Assembly: GCF_000975155.1 (NCBI RefSeq)
Contig: NZ_BBRG01000001.1
Span: 665,999-729,998, forward strand
DNA length: 64,000 nt
Direction: 5' to 3'
Origin: Demequina globuliformis
GTDB taxonomy: Bacteria > Actinomycetota > Actinomycetes > Actinomycetales > Demequinaceae
Each line of letters opens with the position of its first letter. Position 1 is the first letter of the stretch. Below are positions 35,588-45,006 of the stretch, in pieces. The notes under the pieces are model-generated. The model was not told where the DNA came from. It was given only the letters and a program-made list of their open reading frames with translations, and searched no databases. Made by a program: the position numbers and the translations under genes.

Positions 35588-36466
35588 TCATGCCCCGTCC
35601 CGGCGGTCAGACGGGTGGTCGGCGTCATCGGTGTCGTTGGCCGCGTCGCTGGCATCTAAGTCGTGGCCGTGCTCGACGTCGCCTTCGCCGTCCGTGCCCC
35701 CGCGGCGTTCCTCGCGGCGCGCTTCCCGGGCCTCGCGCCGGGCGGCTTTTTCGCGCTCAAGTTGCTCTGCCTTGGCGCGCTGCTCGGGGGTCTGAAGGCT
35801 CGCAATGTCGGAAGCGAGGTCTGGCAACTCAGGTTCCGTGATGCCGAGCTTGTTCAGAATCTTCTCGACCAAGACGCCTAGTGCGACACCACCGATGAGC
35901 CCAATGATGATCGACAGCAGAAGGTTGTCCTCGAAGAGCGCCCCGAAGAACCAGCCGATCAGGATCGAATACGTCGCCCACAGCACTGCACCAATGGCGT
36001 CCATGCCCATGAACCGGCGGTGCGGGTAGCGCAAGGCACCCGCGCCCACGTTCACGGCGAAGCGCCCCATGGGAACAAAGCGAGCAGCCACGATGAACGT
36101 CGCGCCGCGCTTCTCAAGCGCGTGTTCGGCCCAGTCGAGTGACCGCTTGCCACGTGGCGTGCGGAAGATGCGGAACTTGCGGACGTCGAGTTTGGCGCCA
36201 AGGAGGTAAGCGATCTGGTCGCCGGCCCAGGCACCCACCGCGGCGCAGATCCAGATGAGCCAGATCATCGGCTGCCCGTCGTGCACCCAGGCAGACGTGG
36301 TGGCGATGATGATTGACTCGCTGGGCACGACCGGGAAGAAGCCGTCAATGACCGTCAGGGCGAACACCCCGGGGTAGATCCAGAGGGAATCCATCAACGC
36401 GAGGATGTACTCCTCCGCCGTTGAGGAAAAGTGCAGAATCCAGTCTGCAAACGAGGGGTCGTTCAC
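35588..36466 (-). CDS. DedA family membrane protein
   Basis: 292 residues. A DedA (SNARE-associated/VTT) core with about five hydrophobic segments: FALTVIDGFFPVVPSESIII (the conserved first motif), WAGDQIAYLLGAKL, and FIVAARFVPMGRFAVNVGAGAL, containing the essential arginine motif (F/RFxPxxR). Members are thought to flip undecaprenyl-phosphate or phospholipids, or use the proton gradient. A charged C-terminal tail of about 70 residues (EREKAARREAREARREER, then Asp-rich) is unusually long. GTG 36466 is preferred, with GGAAG 9 nt upstream; GTG 36493 is possible. Confidence 0.9.
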   Translation of the reverse strand: MNDPSFADWILHFSSTAEEYILALMDSLWIYPGVFALTVIDGFFPVVPSESIIIATTSAWVHDGQPMIWLIWICAAVGAWAGDQIAYLLGAKLDVRKFRIFRTPRGKRSLDWAEHALEKRGATFIVAARFVPMGRFAVNVGAGALRYPHRRFMGMDAIGAVLWATYSILIGWFFGALFEDNLLLSIIIGLIGGVALGVLVEKILNKLGITEPELPDLASDIASLQTPEQRAKAEQLEREKAARREAREARREERRGGTDGEGDVEHGHDLDASDAANDTDDADHPSDRRDGA

Positions 36467-36519
36467 GCGGCTAGTCTTCCAGGGCTGACGCACGCGCGCG
36501 ATAGGGGATCCCCCTGATA

Positions 36520-36529
36520 GGGCCGATGC
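36520..36529 (-). repeat. Intergenic decamer GCATCGGCCC, copy 3
   Basis: Exact copy 54 bp upstream of the dedA start, reading in that gene's direction. Confidence 0.5.
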
Positions 36530-36578
36530 CCGGGACGGGAACCGCTGTTACCTCGCCAAACGCACCACATGCCGGGCG

Positions 36579-37943
36579 TCACGAAAGGGCGAGCGACTCC
36601 CGTACCACTGCGGCTAGCGCATCTGCGTGGCGTTGTGCGTCTTCCGCTGTGGTGGCTTCGACCATGACACGGACCAACGGCTCGGTGCCGGAGGGGCGTA
36701 GGAGCACGCGGCCGCCGTTACCCAGCTCGCGCCGCGAGGCCGTCACGGCCTCTTGGACGCGGCGGTCGCTGTAGACGCGGGCACGGTCCACATCCTTGAC
36801 GTTGGTGAGGACCTGGGGCAGCGACTCGATCGCTGCACACTGCTCTCGCAGTGGGCCGGCAGCGGCCACCCGCGCGCCCAGCAGCAGGCTGGTGAGTACG
36901 CCATCGCCAGTGGTCGCGAACTCCGACGCAATGATGTGTCCGGACTGTTCGCCACCTAGCGTGTAGCCGCCCTCGCGCATGGCTTCGAGCACATAGCGGT
37001 CTCCCACGGCGGCCTCGATCATCTGAATGCCAGAGCGCTCCATGGACCGCTGTAGTCCCAGGTTGCTCATCACGGTGGCCACGAGCGTGTCGTGATACAG
37101 CGTGCCGGCTTCCTTCATTGCGATAGCGAGGATGCCCATGATCTCGTCGCCGTTGACCACGGCGCCGGTGTGGTCGACTGCCAGGCAGCGGTCGGCGTCG
37201 CCGTCGTAGGCCACGCCCAGGTCAGCGCCGCGGGCGACAACCTCAGCCTGCAGAGACTGCATGTGGGTCGATCCCACGCCGTCGTTGATGTTGAAGCCGT
37301 TGGGCGAGGCGTGTGCCACGTGGACGGTCGCGCCTGCCGCTTCGAGGGCGCGCGGGCCGACCGTTGAGGCGGCACCATGCGCGGTGTCGACGACCATCGT
37401 GACGCCCGCGAGCGGCGCGTCCGTGCCAGCAAAGGTGCGCACGGCGTCCACGACATGGGTGACATAGTCCTGGGCTAGGTGGGAGGCGTCGCGGATCGAG
37501 CCGACGGACTCGCCAATGGGGCGTGCCCACTGCTCGCCGATCTTGGCCTCGATCGCGTCCTCGATCCCGTCGTCGAGCTTGTGCCCGCCGCTGGCGAAGA
37601 ACTTGATGCCGTTGTCGGGCATGGGGTTGTGAGACGCGGAAATGACCACGCCGAGGTCCGCGCCTGTCGAGGCCGTGAGGAAGGCGACGCCGGGCGTGGG
37701 AAGCACGCCTACGTCCAGCACATCCACGCCTGCTGACGCGAGTCCCGCCGCGACCGCGTGGGACAGGAACTGACCGGAAATACGGGTGTCGCGGCCCAGG
37801 ACCGCGCGGGGGCGGTGACCGGAAAAGTCACCGCGCTCCGCGAGGACCCGAGCTGCAGACACAGAGAGGCCCACGGCCAGCTCTGCCGTGATGTCACGGT
37901 TCGCTAGGCCGCGGACCCCGTCCGTGCCGAAAAGTCGCGCCAT
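36579..37943 (-). CDS. glmM: Phosphoglucosamine mutase
   Basis: Converts glucosamine-6-phosphate to glucosamine-1-phosphate for UDP-GlcNAc. 454 residues: N-terminal RLFGTDGVRG, active-site phosphoserine in VVISASHNPMPDNG (about residue 103), metal-binding DGDADRCL (about residue 244), sugar-binding GGEQSGHII, and RPSGTEPLVRVMVEA at the C-terminal phosphate site. It starts 10 bp after rpsI, so it belongs to the rplM-rpsI-glmM operon usual in actinobacteria, tying wall precursor supply to ribosome synthesis. Confidence 0.97.
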   Translation of the reverse strand: MARLFGTDGVRGLANRDITAELAVGLSVSAARVLAERGDFSGHRPRAVLGRDTRISGQFLSHAVAAGLASAGVDVLDVGVLPTPGVAFLTASTGADLGVVISASHNPMPDNGIKFFASGGHKLDDGIEDAIEAKIGEQWARPIGESVGSIRDASHLAQDYVTHVVDAVRTFAGTDAPLAGVTMVVDTAHGAASTVGPRALEAAGATVHVAHASPNGFNINDGVGSTHMQSLQAEVVARGADLGVAYDGDADRCLAVDHTGAVVNGDEIMGILAIAMKEAGTLYHDTLVATVMSNLGLQRSMERSGIQMIEAAVGDRYVLEAMREGGYTLGGEQSGHIIASEFATTGDGVLTSLLLGARVAAAGPLREQCAAIESLPQVLTNVKDVDRARVYSDRRVQEAVTASRRELGNGGRVLLRPSGTEPLVRVMVEATTAEDAQRHADALAAVVRESLALS

Positions 37944-37953
37944 GCGCGGCAGA

Positions 37954-38433
37954 TTAACGCTTCGAGTACTGAGGCGCGCGGCGGGCCTTCTTCAGACCAG
38001 CCTTCTTGCGCTCCACCACACGGGCGTCGCGGGTCAGGAAGCCCGCCTTCTTCAGTGCGGGACGGTTGGTCTCCGCGTCGATCTCGTTCAGCGCACGAGC
38101 AACACCCAGGCGCAGCGCGCCGGCCTGGCCCGAGGGGCCGCCGCCAACGATGCGAGCGTGGATGTCGAACTTGCCCTCGATGTCGAGGAGCGCGAACGGG
38201 TCGTTCACGAGCTGCTGGTGCACCTTGTTCGGGAAGTAGTCCTCAAGGGTGCGTCCGTTGATCTTCCACTGGCCGGAGCCGGGAACCAGGCGCACGCGTG
38301 CGATGGCCTCCTTGCGGCGGCCGAGGCCGGCGCCGGGGGCGATGGCCGAAGTACCCTTGCCACGCTCGGGCGCGGACTCGGAGGTGTACTCGGTGGGGGT
38401 GTCGTTCTCGACGGTGTCAGTCACGTCTGCCAC
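37954..38433 (-). CDS. rpsI: 30S ribosomal protein S9
   Basis: 159 residues. The S9 core starts near residue 37 ([18 protein letters not shown]) and ends with [17 protein letters not shown], the tail that reaches the P-site tRNA. The first about 36 residues are an acidic/Thr/Ser-rich extension ([18 protein letters not shown]), common in some actinobacterial S9 proteins. Follows rplM by 28 bp. Confidence 0.97.
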   Translation of the reverse strand: MADVTDTVENDTPTEYTSESAPERGKGTSAIAPGAGLGRRKEAIARVRLVPGSGQWKINGRTLEDYFPNKVHQQLVNDPFALLDIEGKFDIHARIVGGGPSGQAGALRLGVARALNEIDAETNRPALKKAGFLTRDARVVERKKAGLKKARRAPQYSKR

Positions 38434-38461
38434 TTCAATCAGTCCTTATGTCCTGCCGGCG

Positions 38462-38905
38462 CTACTGCGCGACCTGGGTGATCTCGAACGCCTGCGGCTG
38501 CTGCGCGGCGTGGGGGTGCTCGGGGCCAGCGTAGACCTTGAGCTTAGAAATCTGAGCGGCGCCCAGCTTGGTCTTGGGCAGCATGCCCTTGACGGCGTTC
38601 TCGATGACGCGCTGCGGGTTCTTCTCGAGCAGTTCGCCGATCGGCACTGCGGAGAGGCCGCCCGGGTAACCGGAGTGGCGGTAGACCATCTTGTCGGTCG
38701 CCTTGGTGCCGGACAGCGACACCTTTTCCGCGTTGATCACGATGACGAAATCGCCGCCGTCGACGTGGGGAGCAAAGGTCGCCTTGTGCTTGCCGCGGAG
38801 CAGCGTAGCAGCCTGGGAGGCCAGACGACCGAGCACCACGTCAGTTGCATCGATGACGTACCAGTTCTTGGTCACGTCACCCGGCTTGGGGGAATACGTA
38901 CGCAC
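38462..38905 (-). CDS. rplM: 50S ribosomal protein L13
   Basis: 147 residues, the standard length, when started at GTG 38905, giving [26 protein letters not shown] lies upstream of that GTG. Motifs [17 protein letters not shown] and [10 protein letters not shown] are diagnostic. An upstream ATG at 38953 would add 16 residues without homology. First gene of rplM-rpsI-glmM. The 187-bp leader shows no strong hairpin. Confidence 0.96.
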   Translation of the reverse strand: MRTYSPKPGDVTKNWYVIDATDVVLGRLASQAATLLRGKHKATFAPHVDGGDFVIVINAEKVSLSGTKATDKMVYRHSGYPGGLSAVPIGELLEKNPQRVIENAVKGMLPKTKLGAAQISKLKVYAGPEHPHAAQQPQAFEITQVAQ

Positions 38906-39092
38906 TGTTAAGCCTTCTTCACTGGTCAGGTGGGTGGTGGCTGTCTCAGCCACCGGGTTGGTTCGGTCGGCGGATCCTTAAGGCTCAGGCGAGTGGGAGG
39001 CACCATTCCTCGTGGAACGCACAACAGCGAACGAGTCTACCGGCCCGGAGGCACAACGGTCAATTCACGGCTGTGGCCCAAGCCCGCGGAGC

Positions 39093-39638
39093 CTACATCC
39101 GCGCCGCGCGCTGCTCACCGTGCTGCGCCAGTGCCAGCATACCGGGCCAGATGAGGCCGACTCCTGTGAGGACTGTGCCGACGCCTGTGCCCACCAGCCA
39201 CAGCGCCAGCACCCAGCCCCCTGCGCCCGCGACAGCCAGGGCGATCGTGAACAGAGCGAATTCGATGATCCCTGTGCCCACCAGGCCAACGACGTACACG
39301 ATCGCAAGCCATCCAGGGGCGTTCGTCGTGGCATTGAGCCAGATGAGCACCGCTGCGATGAGGTAGCGAACCGCGGCGGTCACCCCCCACGCCCAGATCA
39401 TCGCCGTGCTCACATCCGCTGGCACTGAAGCGCTCCACGCCCCCGCGAACCCGAGCGCCGCCACAGCCATCACGACGGACGCGAGCGCTAGCCACGTCAG
39501 CCACCGGCGCCAGTTCTCTCGCAGCCACCATGCCCGCCCGCCTGGGGCTGGTTGGGTGCCGTGCGAGCGCGATCCGACGGTGTGAGGGGCGGACGACGAG
39601 CCGCGCTCAGTCCGCCTCGTCGGGGTCTCGTCGTTCAC
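39093..39638 (-). CDS. Four-helix membrane protein, unknown function
   Basis: 181 residues: a hydrophilic N-terminal 38 residues (Arg/Ser/Pro-rich), then a short basic stretch RENWRRW and four hydrophobic segments (about 45-68, 78-99, 105-132 and 138-166). I do not recognise the family. GTG start at 39638 preceded by GGGGGGAG. It lies between truA and rplM on the same strand, 113 bp after truA. Regular helix spacing and positive-inside charges support a real gene. Confidence 0.65.
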   Translation of the reverse strand: MNDETPTRRTERGSSSAPHTVGSRSHGTQPAPGGRAWWLRENWRRWLTWLALASVVMAVAALGFAGAWSASVPADVSTAMIWAWGVTAAVRYLIAAVLIWLNATTNAPGWLAIVYVVGLVGTGIIEFALFTIALAVAGAGGWVLALWLVGTGVGTVLTGVGLIWPGMLALAQHGEQRAARM

Positions 39639-39751
39639 GTGCGTATCTCCCCCCAGGGTCGCGCCGCGGACGCGCCGTCAGGACACCGCTCACCGGCCCC
39701 GAGAGCCACGCTAGAAGGTCACTTTCTCAGTCTCTTGGAGACTGTTCGTGA

Positions 39752-40651
39752 TCAGGACGACTGCGGAGGCGGGGTGGTGCGGCGCGCCCGGGTGACCTCG
39801 GCACGGGCCGCCAGATCGGCATCGGCCGGGTACGTCACCTGCTCCAACGTCAGCCCGTGAGCGGGCGCAACCGCGATGGCCGATGACCGGCTCGCTGCGG
39901 TCGCGACCTGGGCCAGCCACTCGAGGTCACGACGTCCCATCCCCACCGGCAGCACTGCGCCCACGAGCGCGCGGACCATCGAGTGGCAGAACGCATCGGC
40001 CTTCACGGTCGCCACGACGAGCCCCTCGTCGGGCCCAGTGTCCACACGCGCCCAGCTGAACTCGGTGAGGTCCCGAATCGAGGTCGCGCCTTCGCGTGCC
40101 TTGCAAAACGGCGTGAAGTCTCGTAGCCCCGTCAGGGTGGCCGACGCGCGGTTCAGGGAATCGACGTCGAGGGCCTCGTCGTGCCACAGGACGTGACGGC
40201 GACTGAGGGGGTCACGCAGCTCGCGTCGGTCGCAAATCCGGTAGGCATAGCGGCGCTGGGTCGCGGAAAAACGTGCGTCGAATCCTGGCGGCGCCTCCAC
40301 AGCTTCGTGGATGGTGACGTCTGGCGGCGAGACACCGTCCAGACGCGCGCGCAGCCCCTGTGCGGGAGTGCGATCGCTCCGGCCGGGAAGCAGCGTCCAC
40401 GCGGCCGTGGGAATGTCGACGTGGGCCACCTGATGGCGTGCATGGACACCCGCGTCAGTGCGCCCCGCCACCGTTAGCCGCGGGGCCAACGACTCCCCCG
40501 TTGCGGGGTCGCGGATGACGCGCGCAAGGGCATCCTCCAACTCCCCCTGAACCGTGCGCAGCGCCGGCTGCGTGGCCCAACCCGCGAAGTCGGTCCCGTC
40601 GTAGGACAAAACAAGGCGGGCCCTCACGACCTCACCAGTGGTGTTGGTCAT
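39752..40651 (-). CDS. truA: tRNA pseudouridine(38-40) synthase TruA
   Basis: Isomerises uridines 38-40 in the anticodon arm of many tRNAs. 299 residues; catalytic aspartate D66 in VAGRTDAGVHA, preceded by LSYDGTDFAGW; YAYRI, AFCHSMVRALVGAVL and VGMGRRDLEW are further family motifs. It follows rplQ by 55 bp, as in most actinobacteria. Its start codon lies within an inverted repeat (40611-40666), so translation may be controlled by RNA structure. Confidence 0.95.
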   Translation of the reverse strand: MTNTTGEVVRARLVLSYDGTDFAGWATQPALRTVQGELEDALARVIRDPATGESLAPRLTVAGRTDAGVHARHQVAHVDIPTAAWTLLPGRSDRTPAQGLRARLDGVSPPDVTIHEAVEAPPGFDARFSATQRRYAYRICDRRELRDPLSRRHVLWHDEALDVDSLNRASATLTGLRDFTPFCKAREGATSIRDLTEFSWARVDTGPDEGLVVATVKADAFCHSMVRALVGAVLPVGMGRRDLEWLAQVATAASRSSAIAVAPAHGLTLEQVTYPADADLAARAEVTRARRTTPPPQSS

Positions 40652-40666
40652 GAGAGCCCGCCTTGT
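40611..40666 (-). promoter_or_regulatory. Stem-loop covering the truA start codon
   Basis: ACAAGGCGGGCCCTCA (40611-40626) pairs with TGAGAGCCCGCCTTGT (40651-40666) at 15 of 16 positions, the sixteenth being one mismatch or wobble. The 24-nt loop contains a second small stem (CACC/GGTG). In the mRNA the upstream arm includes the ribosome-binding region and the downstream arm truA codons. It could also end rplQ transcripts. Confidence 0.6.
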
Positions 40667-40693
40667 GTCAGCTCACAGCGCGGGCAAGCCCGC

Positions 40694-40703
40694 GCATCGG
40701 CCC
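40694..40703 (+). repeat. Intergenic decamer GCATCGGCCC, copy 4
   Basis: Exact copy in the 55-bp rplQ-truA gap. Relative to truA it is inverted compared with the other copies. Confidence 0.45.
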
Positions 40704-40706
40704 GTG

Positions 40707-41261
40707 TTACTTGTCTTCACCCTCGGCCGGAGCGTCAGCGTGCTCGGCGACGGCCTCTTCGGCCTTCACCTCGGGCTCGCTGGCCTCGGCGTCGATCGAC
40801 GTGGCGTCCTCGACGGACTTCTCCTCGGCCTTGGCGGCCTTCTTGGGAGCAGCCTTCTTGGTTGCCTTCTCCGCCTCAGCCTTGACGGCCTTCTTTGCGG
40901 GGGCGCCGAACTCAACGAGCTCGATGACCGCCATGGGGGCGTTGTCGCCCTTGCGGGTACCGACCTTCGTGATGCGGGTGTAGCCACCGTCGCGCTCAGC
41001 GAAGCCGGGGCCAATCTCGGTGAACAGGGTGTGCACGACACCCTTGTCCGAGATGATGCCCAGCACCTTGCGGCGCGAGGCGAGGTCGCCACGCTTAGCG
41101 AAGGTGATGAGGCGCTCGGCGTAGGGACGCAGACGCTTGGCCTTGGTCGCGGTGGTCGTGATGCGGCCGTGCTCGAACAGGCTCTGCGCGAGGTTCGCCA
41201 GCATGTGACGCTCGTGCGCAGGACCACCGCCGAGGCGGGCACCCTTCGTGGGGGTAGGCAT
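40707..41261 (-). CDS. rplQ: 50S ribosomal protein L17 with long acidic tail
   Basis: 184 residues, against about 120-130 for the core family. The L17 core (residues 1-118) starts [21 protein letters not shown] and contains [19 protein letters not shown]. Residues 120-184 form a low-complexity tail, first Ala/Lys ([19 protein letters not shown]), then strongly acidic ([16 protein letters not shown]). Such tails occur on L17 in some actinobacteria. It follows rpoA by 18 bp. Confidence 0.96.
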   Translation of the reverse strand: MPTPTKGARLGGGPAHERHMLANLAQSLFEHGRITTTATKAKRLRPYAERLITFAKRGDLASRRKVLGIISDKGVVHTLFTEIGPGFAERDGGYTRITKVGTRKGDNAPMAVIELVEFGAPAKKAVKAEAEKATKKAAPKKAAKAEEKSVEDATSIDAEASEPEVKAEEAVAEHADAPAEGEDK

Positions 41262-41279
41262 TGTGCTTAGTTCTCCTTG

Positions 41280-42272
41280 TTACTGGTCGCTGCCCGAGAA
41301 GTACACGCCGGCCGCGGAGCCGCCGTCGTACTCGGTGCCGCCGTCCTTGAGGCTGAAGCCAAGCTCAGCGAGCTTTTCCTTCACCTCGGTGATGGACTTC
41401 TGGCCAAAGTTTCGGATGTCCATGAGGTCTGCCTCGGAACGCGCGGTGAGTTCGCCCACAGTGTGGATGCCCTCACGCTTGAGGCAGTTGTACGAACGCT
41501 GGGTGAGGTTCAGCTCCTCGATGGGCTGGTTGTAGTCCTCTTCCAGAGTCTCCTCGGAATCCGAAGGACCGATCTCGATACCCTCGGCCGCCTCGTTCAG
41601 GCCCTTGGCGAGCGAGAACAGCTCGACCAGGGTCGAACCAGCAGAGGCCACGGCGTCGCGCGGCGAGATGGCGTTCTTGGTCTCGACGTCGATGATCAGC
41701 TCGTCGAAGTCGGTGCGCTGAGCCACACGGGTGGCTTCCACCTTGTAGGTGACCTTGAGCACCGGCGAGTAGATCGAGTCAACGGGGATCTGGCCGATCT
41801 CCGCGTCGTAGCTCTTGTTCATCGCCGCAGGCACGTAGCCACGGCCACGCTCGACGGTCAACTCGACCTCGAACTTAGCCTTCGAGTTGAGGGTGGCGAC
41901 GTGGAGGTCAGGGTTGTGGATCTCGACGCCAGCCGGCGGAGCGATGTCCGCAGCAGTCACGGCGCCAGCACCCGACTTGCGCAGGTACATGACGACGGGC
42001 TCGTCGTGGTCGGAGGAGACAACCAGGTTCTTCAGGTTCAGCAGGATCTCGGTGACATCCTCCTTCACGCCCTCGATAGTCGTGAATTCGTGGAGGACTC
42101 CCTCGAAACGCACCGACGTCACTGCAGCGCCCGGGATGGACGACAGCAGGGTACGGCGGAGCGAGTTGCCGAGCGTGTAGCCGAAGCCAGGCTCGAGCGG
42201 CTTGAGAGAGAACTGCGAACGGTTGTCCGAAATGACCTTCTCGGTCAGCGTGGGACGCTGTGCGATCAGCAC
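41280..42272 (-). CDS. rpoA: RNA polymerase alpha subunit
   Basis: 330 residues. The N-terminal assembly domain has [20 protein letters not shown] broken here at 20 residues, followed by [17 protein letters not shown]; the C-terminal domain (about 245-315) has [19 protein letters not shown] and [20 protein letters not shown], which contacts promoter UP elements and activators. GTG start with GAAAGGAAAT upstream. rpsD, which usually lies between rpsK and rpoA, is absent; a 164-bp gap with a stem-loop is found instead. Confidence 0.98.
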   Translation of the reverse strand: MLIAQRPTLTEKVISDNRSQFSLKPLEPGFGYTLGNSLRRTLLSSIPGAAVTSVRFEGVLHEFTTIEGVKEDVTEILLNLKNLVVSSDHDEPVVMYLRKSGAGAVTAADIAPPAGVEIHNPDLHVATLNSKAKFEVELTVERGRGYVPAAMNKSYDAEIGQIPVDSIYSPVLKVTYKVEATRVAQRTDFDELIIDVETKNAISPRDAVASAGSTLVELFSLAKGLNEAAEGIEIGPSDSEETLEEDYNQPIEELNLTQRSYNCLKREGIHTVGELTARSEADLMDIRNFGQKSITEVKEKLAELGFSLKDGGTEYDGGSAAGVYFSGSDQ

Positions 42273-42394
42273 GGTTCATTTCCTTTCCGAGCACCCGCTA
42301 TTTGATGCTCGCAAACCTGCCGGGTTCTGTCCGCCAGGGTGGGAGTTCTTCAGTTTGAAAGGATTCGGGTCGTAGCCGGCCCGAACGACGAGGC

Positions 42395-42430
42395 GTGGTG
42401 ACTGCCACCTACTCAGGCGGCAGTCACCAC
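42395..42430 (-). terminator. Stem-loop in the rpsK-rpoA gap
   Basis: GTGGTGACTGCC (42395-42406) pairs perfectly with GGCAGTCACCAC (42419-42430), loop 12 nt, beginning 7 nt after the rpsK stop. An outer CGAACG/CGTTCG pairing is possible. Likely a terminator or attenuator between the infA-rpmJ-rpsM-rpsK unit and rpoA-rplQ; no clear T-run follows. Confidence 0.6.
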
Positions 42431-42436
42431 CGTTCG

Positions 42437-42826
42437 CTAGTTGCGGCGGCGCTTGGGCGGACGGCAGCCGTTGTGGGCCTGAGGAGTCACGTCCTTGATG
42501 GAGGTGACCTCAAGGCCGGCAGCCGTGAGCGAGCGGATCGCGGTGTCGCGGCCCGAACCCGGGCCCTTGACGAACACGTCGACCTTGCTCATGCCAGCGT
42601 CCTGCGCACGGCGAGCAGCAGCCTCGGCTGCCATCTGGGCGGCGTACGGGGTCGACTTACGCGAACCCTTGAAGCCCACCTGACCAGACGACGACCACGA
42701 CACCACGGCGCCCGAGGGGTCCGTGATCGAGATGATCGTGTTGTTGAAGGTCGACTTGATGTGCGCCTGACCGTGCGCGACGGTCTTCTTGATCTTCTTG
42801 CGCGGCTTACGAGTGGGTGCGGCCAT
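42437..42826 (-). CDS. rpsK: 30S ribosomal protein S11
   Basis: 129 residues. [20 protein letters not shown] and the C-terminal [16 protein letters not shown] are invariant S11 motifs; [20 protein letters not shown] lies near residue 32. It starts 3 bp after rpsM. It forms the 30S platform near the E site. Confidence 0.98.
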   Translation of the reverse strand: MAAPTRKPRKKIKKTVAHGQAHIKSTFNNTIISITDPSGAVVSWSSSGQVGFKGSRKSTPYAAQMAAEAAARRAQDAGMSKVDVFVKGPGSGRDTAIRSLTAAGLEVTSIKDVTPQAHNGCRPPKRRRN

Positions 42827-42829
42827 GGC

Positions 42830-43198
<369 letters not shown>

Positions 43199-43265
43199 TG
43201 TTCTGTTTCTACTCCTCAGTAGTCGGAGGTCTGACGCTCAGACTTCCCGCGGGATATGGTGCGGG

Positions 43266-43285
43266 CCTCGGCCTCCGAGCCGAGG
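43266..43285 (-). other. Small hairpin in rpmJ-rpsM gap
   Basis: CCTCGGC-CTCCGA-GCCGAGG, perfect 7-bp stem. It may be a processing or attenuation site within the operon; no T-tract. Confidence 0.4.
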
Positions 43286-43326
43286 GCTGCCTTGCGGCTG
43301 CCTGAACGCGGTCTTCTTGTGTGTGT

Positions 43327-43440
43327 CTAGCCCTGACGCTGCTTGTGGCGCAGGTTGTCGCAAATGACCATGACACGGCCATTGCGACGGATCACCTTGC
43401 ACTTGTCGCAGATGGGCTTGACGCTGGGCTTAACCTTCAT
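43327..43440 (-). CDS. rpmJ: 50S ribosomal protein L36
   Basis: 37 residues read directly from the sequence: ATG at 43440, TAG at 43327. It opens [19 protein letters not shown] and ends NLRHKQRQG. The zinc ligands C11, C14, C27 and H32 are all present, so this is the zinc-binding (C+) form. Between infA (63 bp) and rpsM, the usual actinobacterial order. Confidence 0.96.
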   Translation of the reverse strand: MKVKPSVKPICDKCKVIRRNGRVMVICDNLRHKQRQG

Positions 43441-43503
43441 GATTCCTTCTTCGCTCTCGGCGTGCCTGGACGCGGCCCGTTCAGGGCGCGCCGGGGGCGA
43501 CGA

Positions 43504-43725
43504 TCACTTGTAGCGGTAGACGATGCGGCCGCGGGACAGGTCGTACGGGCTCAACTCGACCACGACCCGGTCCTCAGGGAGGATTCGGATGTAGTGCTGT
43601 CGCATCTTGCCCGAGATGTGCGCGAGGACGAGGTGCCCGTTGGTCAGTTCCACACGGAACGACGCATTGGGAAGCGCCTCGACCACAGTGCCTTCGACCT
43701 CGATGACTCCGTCTTTCTTGGCCAT
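43504..43725 (-). CDS. infA: Translation initiation factor IF-1
   Basis: 73-residue OB-fold protein that occupies the A site during initiation. Starts [39 protein letters not shown] and [12 protein letters not shown] are invariant. The ATG at 43725 gives the standard length; a codon 3 residues upstream is in frame. A good promoter lies 58-86 bp upstream, so infA heads the alpha unit (infA-rpmJ-rpsM-rpsK). Confidence 0.98.
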   Translation of the reverse strand: MAKKDGVIEVEGTVVEALPNASFRVELTNGHLVLAHISGKMRQHYIRILPEDRVVVELSPYDLSRGRIVYRYK

Positions 43726-43782
43726 GAACTCCACTCACATTTGTTGACTGGTTTTCGGGCGCGGCAAAACGCCCGACTATCC

Positions 43783-43811
43783 ACTATACGCGAGGTTGGC
43801 CTGTGTCTCAA
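43783..43811 (-). promoter_or_regulatory. Promoter of infA operon
   Basis: -35 TTGAGA (43811-43806), 17-bp spacer, -10 TATAGT (43788-43783) on the minus strand. This gives a leader of about 50 nt to the infA ATG, containing GGGCG/CGCCC hairpin arms. Confidence 0.75.
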
Positions 43812-43895
43812 CCACAGGCACGCGAGTTCGTCCACTAGACACGCCGTAGGGCACTCCGTGCCCGCCGACGTCGCGTGTCAGCGGTGCCGGATCAG

Positions 43896-44198
43896 CTAGG
43901 ACCGAAAACTCGTACGAAGGCGCTGTGTCGCGGCCTCCGCTACCGCAGCATTGCGGTGGTCAGCCAGTCGCCGGATGACCGACGACGGCGTGCGCGGGTT
44001 CTTCACGAGAGCGTGAAGAACATCCGCTGAAGGATCGTACGCCAACGCTGTCAAAGGCGCTACCGGGCAGTCAATGCTCGCCGCGGCGCTCGCGCGCACG
44101 AGCGGATCGCGGTCAGCGGCATGGCGCATCAGGTCATCCGCGACAACGGGCGCGCGCGCTGGCACAACGCCATCATTGACGGTCTGTGACTGGTCCAC
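43896..44198 (-). CDS. LRV/HEAT-like repeat protein A (100 aa)
   Basis: Shortest of three consecutive paralogues. About 2.3 copies of a 26-residue alpha-helical repeat: one beginning VRASAAASIDCPVAP, the next VLHALVKNPRTPSS, and a partial VAEAATQRL. The spacing between equivalent valines is exactly 26 residues. The pattern is V-R-x-A-x-A/V, then P at position 12 and L-A-x-D/H at 19-22, as in variant leucine-rich (LRV) or HEAT-type solenoids used for protein binding. GTG start, weak ribosome site. Function unknown. It lies directly upstream of the infA promoter. Confidence 0.75.
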   Translation of the reverse strand: MDQSQTVNDGVVPARAPVVADDLMRHAADRDPLVRASAAASIDCPVAPLTALAYDPSADVLHALVKNPRTPSSVIRRLADHRNAAVAEAATQRLRTSFRS

Positions 44199-44304
44199 GA
44201 CTCAAGCTCCACATCTGAGGGGTGCTTTGACTGTGCCCTCATGCTAGGGCTCGTATGCGTGGAAAGGAAGGACAAAAAGGGTGAAGTGACGAATCCTTCA
44301 GTTC

Positions 44305-45006
44305 TTAGGCCTCGATAGTCCCGCCAGGCAGGATGATCGCGCCGGTGGTTGGCAGGCCGCCAAGCCGCGGCGAGACCGTGGGCACCACCGGCGCGCGCCG
44401 GCCCGCAACCGGACGGGGCGCGAGCGTCGCTGGCGCGTGTTTGCGCTCCGGGCTCTGGTGCTGCGGTGTCGCAGGAGCGACCTCGTCTGAGTCCTGCGCG
44501 TGGAGGCGCGTCGCCACTGTGCTGCGCAGGAGCGGCGCGGCGACGGCAGCGACCTGGTCTCCCCCTTCGCGCTCCGTCTGCACCTTGCTGACCAGGTAGC
44601 GCACCTCTTCACGCCGGTGGCGGCTGAGCCCGTCCAAGATCGCACCGTCGGTCGCAGGGTTGCGCACCACAGCCTTGACGACGAAGGCATCGCGGTCTGC
44701 GGCGAGGAACTCCAGCACAGTGGTGCCCGCCCGCGGGTGGGAGGCAACAGCGCCACGCACCGTAGGCCGCGAGTCATGGGCGAGTGCAGCCAAGACGCCG
44801 AAGGGACAATCCGCTCGCCGGGCAATCGCCTCTCGCACAGCAGGGTCGCGATGGCTTGCCAGCTCGACCATGCGCTCACGCGTCAGGTCCGCGCCCTCGG
44901 CGATGTGCCGGTCAGGTGACTCCGTGCTCCCGCGCCGCTGCAGTGACAAGCCGGATCCGGCCATATACGCCCGGGACCATGAGCCGTCATCCGCTCCCCT
45001 TGGCAT
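44305..45006 (-). CDS. LRV/HEAT-like repeat protein B (233 aa)
   Basis: Second paralogue. After a 45-residue N-terminus (MPRGADDGSWSRAYM), three 26-residue repeats occupy about 56-140: VREAIARRADCPFGV, VRGAVASHPRAGTT and VVKAVVRNPATDGA, then VRYLVSKV. A low-complexity Pro/Ala/Arg-rich C-terminal region follows (RPVAGRRAPVVPTV), ending TGAIILPGGTIEA. Aligns collinearly with protein C over the repeats, which implies tandem duplication. AGGAGGT is 4 nt before the ATG, so it is well translated. No signal peptide or membrane helix, so cytosolic. Confidence 0.8.
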   Translation of the reverse strand: MPRGADDGSWSRAYMAGSGLSLQRRGSTESPDRHIAEGADLTRERMVELASHRDPAVREAIARRADCPFGVLAALAHDSRPTVRGAVASHPRAGTTVLEFLAADRDAFVVKAVVRNPATDGAILDGLSRHRREEVRYLVSKVQTEREGGDQVAAVAAPLLRSTVATRLHAQDSDEVAPATPQHQSPERKHAPATLAPRPVAGRRAPVVPTVSPRLGGLPTTGAIILPGGTIEA

